A stretch of DNA of 64,000 nucleotides from Bacillota bacterium (GTDB lineage: Bacteria; Bacillota; SHA-98; UBA4971). Position 1 is the first letter of the stretch, and the number at the start of each line of letters is the position of its first letter. Of this stretch, positions 61,668-64,000 are shown piece by piece. The notes under the pieces are model-generated. The model searched no databases. It saw only the letters and a program-made list of their open reading frames with translations, and had not been told where the DNA came from. The stretch lies in contig JACIXY010000001.1 in NCBI GenBank assembly GCA_014360195.1, positions 250,989-314,988 on the forward strand, written 5' to 3'. A program made the position numbers and the translations under genes.

Positions 61668-62434
61668 AGGAAATGCCGGCACAAGAGCGACCCAGGGAAC
61701 GCCTTCTCCGGGCGGGCCCCGAGGCGCTCTCTTCCGCGGAACTCGTGTCTATCATCCTCGGCACGGGCGTCCGCGGCCAGACAGCCCTCTCGCTTGCGGG
61801 CGCGGTCTTGCGCGCTTTCGGCGGCCTGCGTGGGATAGCGGCGGCTTCCACCCGCGACCTGGCCAGCCACAAGGGGATCGGGCCGGCCAAGGCGGTGCAG
61901 CTCAAGGCCGCCATGGAGCTGGGCAGGAGAGCCGTGACTCTCGAGCCGGAAGAGCTCGTCCAGGTGAGCGGGCCGCGCGATGTGGCGAGCCTTCTCATGG
62001 GCGAGATGCGCTACCTTGACAGGGAGCATTTCAGGGTGGTGCTGCTCAATGCGAAGCACCGGATCATAGACGTTGTGACGGTGTCCGTGGGGTGCCTCGA
62101 CAGCTCGCTCGTTCACCCGAGGGAGGTGTTCAAGGAGTGCCTCAAGAGAAACTCCGCCTGCGTCATACTGGTGCACAATCACCCGAGCGGCGATCCGACG
62201 CCGAGCGGCGACGACATTGCAATAACGCGCAGGCTGGCAAGCTCCGGTCTCATTCTCGGGATAGAAGTGCTTGACCACATAATTGTGGGAGACAACAGGT
62301 ACTCAAGCCTTAAGGAACTCGGCCTCATGACACCCGCCACCGCGACTTGCTCGGGGGCATTGTCCTGGCACGAGCCCTGGCCGGGCCCAGCTGCCTGTGC
62401 TGCCGGAAGGGAGAATACGAGCTGTGATTCTTGA
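61664..62434 (+). CDS. radC: DNA repair protein RadC (JAMM domain)
   Basis: 256 residues starting MKEMPAQERPRERLL, the family start, with ATGA overlap on maf. A helix-hairpin-helix (ASHKGIGPAKAVQLKA) is followed by the JAB/MPN metal motif HNHPSGDPTPSGDD. Despite its name its biochemical role is unclear. An earlier in-frame ATG at 61625 would add 13 residues. The C-terminal tail of about 25 residues after GLMTP is not conserved. Confidence 0.9.
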   Translation: MKEMPAQERPRERLLRAGPEALSSAELVSIILGTGVRGQTALSLAGAVLRAFGGLRGIAAASTRDLASHKGIGPAKAVQLKAAMELGRRAVTLEPEELVQVSGPRDVASLLMGEMRYLDREHFRVVLLNAKHRIIDVVTVSVGCLDSSLVHPREVFKECLKRNSACVILVHNHPSGDPTPSGDDIAITRRLASSGLILGIEVLDHIIVGDNRYSSLKELGLMTPATATCSGALSWHEPWPGPAACAAGRENTSCDS

Positions 62435-63473
62435 CCCTATCCTCGCCTTCTTTTCCAAGGATCTCGCCATTGATCTTGGGACCGCCAACTCCCTGGTTTA
62501 CGTGAAGGGCAAAGGGGTCGTCATCCAGGAGCCGTCCGTGGTGGCGATCCGCAAAGACACAGGCGCCATTCTCGAGGTTGGGTCCGCCGCCAACCGCATG
62601 GTGGGCAGAACCCCTGGGAACATAGTGGTCGTGCGCCCGCTCAAAGACGGCGTCATAGCTGACTTCGACGTGACCGAGATGATGCTCCGCCATTTCATCG
62701 TCCGGGCGCACAGGGGGCGTGCAGTCGTTCGGCCGAGAGTTATCATAGGAGTGCCGTCAGGTGTGACCGAAGTAGAGAGGCGGGCCGTGATCGATGCGGC
62801 GCTCCAGGCAGGGGCTCGTGAGGCGCACCTCATCGAGGAGCCTCTCGCGGCTGCCATCGGCGCCGGTCTTCCCGTCTTTGAGCCTTCGGGCAACATGGTG
62901 GTGGATATCGGCGGAGGCACCACGGAGATAGCCGTGATATCCCTTGGGGGAATCGTGGCCTCAAGGTCCATTCGCATCGCAGGGGATGAGATGGACGAGG
63001 CCATAGTGCAACATGTCAAGAAGGTCTACAATCTTGTAATCGGGACCAGGACAGCCGAAGAGATCAAGAAGCAGATCGGGTCGGCATGCCCCCGGCACCC
63101 AGAGGCTACCATGGAGGTAAAGGGCAGGGATATGGTATCTGGCCTGCCGAAGACCGTGCGTATCTCCGCAGGCGAGGTCGAGGAGGCGCTCCGGGAGCCC
63201 ATCGGGGCCATCGTCGAGGCTGTGAAGATGACTTTAGAGAGAACGCCGCCCGAGCTTTCCGCGGACATCATCGACAAGGGGATCGTTGCTTCAGGCGGTG
63301 GCTCTCTTCTAGAGGGCATCGAACAGGTGCTTGCGGATTCCACGGGTATGCCGGTGCACCGCGCCGACGAGCCTCTCACGTGCGTCGTGAGGGGCGCGGG
63401 CAAGGCCCTCGAGGAAATGGATCGCTACCGGCGGATGCTTACGAGCTCATCGCGGATCGGACAGAGAAGCTGA
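62424..63473 (+). CDS. mreB: Rod-shape determining protein MreB
   Basis: 349 residues from GTG 62424. Actin-fold motifs: phosphate-1 DLAIDLGTANSLVYV, phosphate-2 MVVDIGGGTTEIAVISLGG, adenosine GIVASGGGSLLEG and the RPLKDGVIADFDVTE segment. It forms membrane filaments that guide the elongasome. It overlaps the radC end by eleven bases. Confidence 0.95.
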   Translation: MILDPILAFFSKDLAIDLGTANSLVYVKGKGVVIQEPSVVAIRKDTGAILEVGSAANRMVGRTPGNIVVVRPLKDGVIADFDVTEMMLRHFIVRAHRGRAVVRPRVIIGVPSGVTEVERRAVIDAALQAGAREAHLIEEPLAAAIGAGLPVFEPSGNMVVDIGGGTTEIAVISLGGIVASRSIRIAGDEMDEAIVQHVKKVYNLVIGTRTAEEIKKQIGSACPRHPEATMEVKGRDMVSGLPKTVRISAGEVEEALREPIGAIVEAVKMTLERTPPELSADIIDKGIVASGGGSLLEGIEQVLADSTGMPVHRADEPLTCVVRGAGKALEEMDRYRRMLTSSSRIGQRS

Positions 63474-63475
63474 CT

Positions 63476-64000
63476 ATGGCTGGCAGGGGTGACGCGCCTG
63501 TGCAGCAGGAGCCCAACGGCAAGCGCTACGGAGTTGCAATGGTTGCAATATTGCTGCTGCTTGTGGCGCTCCTTTTCGTGACCTCCGGCGAAAGGGAGTC
63601 GTTATCGCCGCCGGAGAGCGCCGTGCGTGAGGTGCTCGCGCCTTTGGAAAGGGTCTTTTTCCGCGTGGCAAGCGAGATAAGCGGGGCTGTGCACACCGTC
63701 GCGAACCTGCGGCACCTTGTTCGCGAGAATGACCGACTGTACCTTGAGATATCGCGCTTGATGGCGGAGAACGCCCGACTTGAAGAGTACAGGCTCGAGA
63801 ACACACGCCTGCGGAAGCTGCTGGATTTCCAGGCCACCCTCGACTACCCGACGTGCGCCGCGCAGATCGTGGGCAGGGATCCGGGCAACTGGCTCGGGAC
63901 GGTTACCATCAACAAAGGGACGCGCCATGGCGTCAGGAAGAACATGGCTTGCGCGACCATGGAGGGACTCGTGGGCAGGGTGCTGTCAACGACCCCGCGC
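63476..64000 (+). CDS. mreC: Rod-shape determining protein MreC (partial, runs off the window)
   Basis: The first 175 codons are present. One membrane helix (about 20-37), a coiled-coil stretch (about 75-110, LRHLVRENDRLYLEISRLM) and the beginning of the beta domain with GRDPGNWLGTVTINKG and VRKNMACATMEGLVG. It bridges MreB and the extracytoplasmic cell wall enzymes. ATG 63476 starts two bases after the mreB stop. Confidence 0.92.
   Translation, partial: MAGRGDAPVQQEPNGKRYGVAMVAILLLLVALLFVTSGERESLSPPESAVREVLAPLERVFFRVASEISGAVHTVANLRHLVRENDRLYLEISRLMAENARLEEYRLENTRLRKLLDFQATLDYPTCAAQIVGRDPGNWLGTVTINKGTRHGVRKNMACATMEGLVGRVLSTTPR

Overview
The window comes from an anaerobic, endospore-forming, GC-rich member of the Bacillota (Clostridia-like). 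The evidence is spo0A, a sleB-ypeB germination pair, an alpha/beta-type small acid-soluble spore protein, a six-gene Rnf complex, an oxygen-sensitive two-subunit fumarase, a bifurcation-type formate dehydrogenase and a pyruvoyl arginine decarboxylase. I cannot name the species. There are no rRNA genes, no CRISPR array and no recognisable transposase or prophage.

Layout. 1-3743: a GldF/GldG-like ABC export operon. 4114-5076: a secreted or anchored ComEC-like metallo-hydrolase. 5099-7868: tldD and tldE. 7948-9386: class I fumarase. 9737-14109: mtnA, a nucleoside phosphorylase, a zinc dehydrogenase and a methionine gamma-lyase-type enzyme. 14132-16815 (minus): feoA with a split feoB. 17002-21818: a cobalamin riboswitch, btuF, btuC, btuD and cobO. 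21848-25798: a phosphohexomutase, HtrA, a previously hidden 56-residue protein, and a Nif3 protein. 26621-29073: an alpha-oxoamine synthase with an MDR dehydrogenase. 29549-33548: sleB, ypeB, a geranylgeranyl-reductase-like flavoprotein and spo0A. 34259-36475: tRNA-Arg(CCG), a holin-like protein and ktrB. 36556-38152: putrescine synthesis. 38306-42133: a heterodimeric ABC exporter. 42613-53081: a ferredoxin-domain sigma-54 activator followed by a formate dehydrogenase operon with mobA and fdhD. 53281-58482: rnfCDGEAB. 58489-64000: an esterase, a spore protein, apbE, maf, radC, mreB and the start of mreC.

The redox block 42.6-61 kb reads as one physiological unit. A regulator carrying two ferredoxin-type [4Fe-4S] motifs sits directly upstream of a -24/-12 (sigma-54) promoter, palindromic candidate enhancer sites and two Rex-like operators. 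The promoter drives a soluble formate dehydrogenase built from NuoE, a NuoF-GltD fusion and an FdhA-NuoE fusion, which should connect formate, NAD(H), possibly NADP(H) and ferredoxin. Rnf then couples ferredoxin and NAD to an ion gradient, and ApbE is the enzyme expected to flavinylate RnfD and RnfG.

The most unusual non-coding feature is a dispersed, highly structured repeat family: 13 full, short or decayed copies, typically 126-214 bp. Ends are CTAAGTR...YACTTAG. The core folds as a long stem with symmetric GA/GA mismatches and two hairpins. Copies repeatedly start exactly on the stop codon of a flanking gene, and one copy keeps a hairpin with a completely changed sequence. I do not recognise this family.
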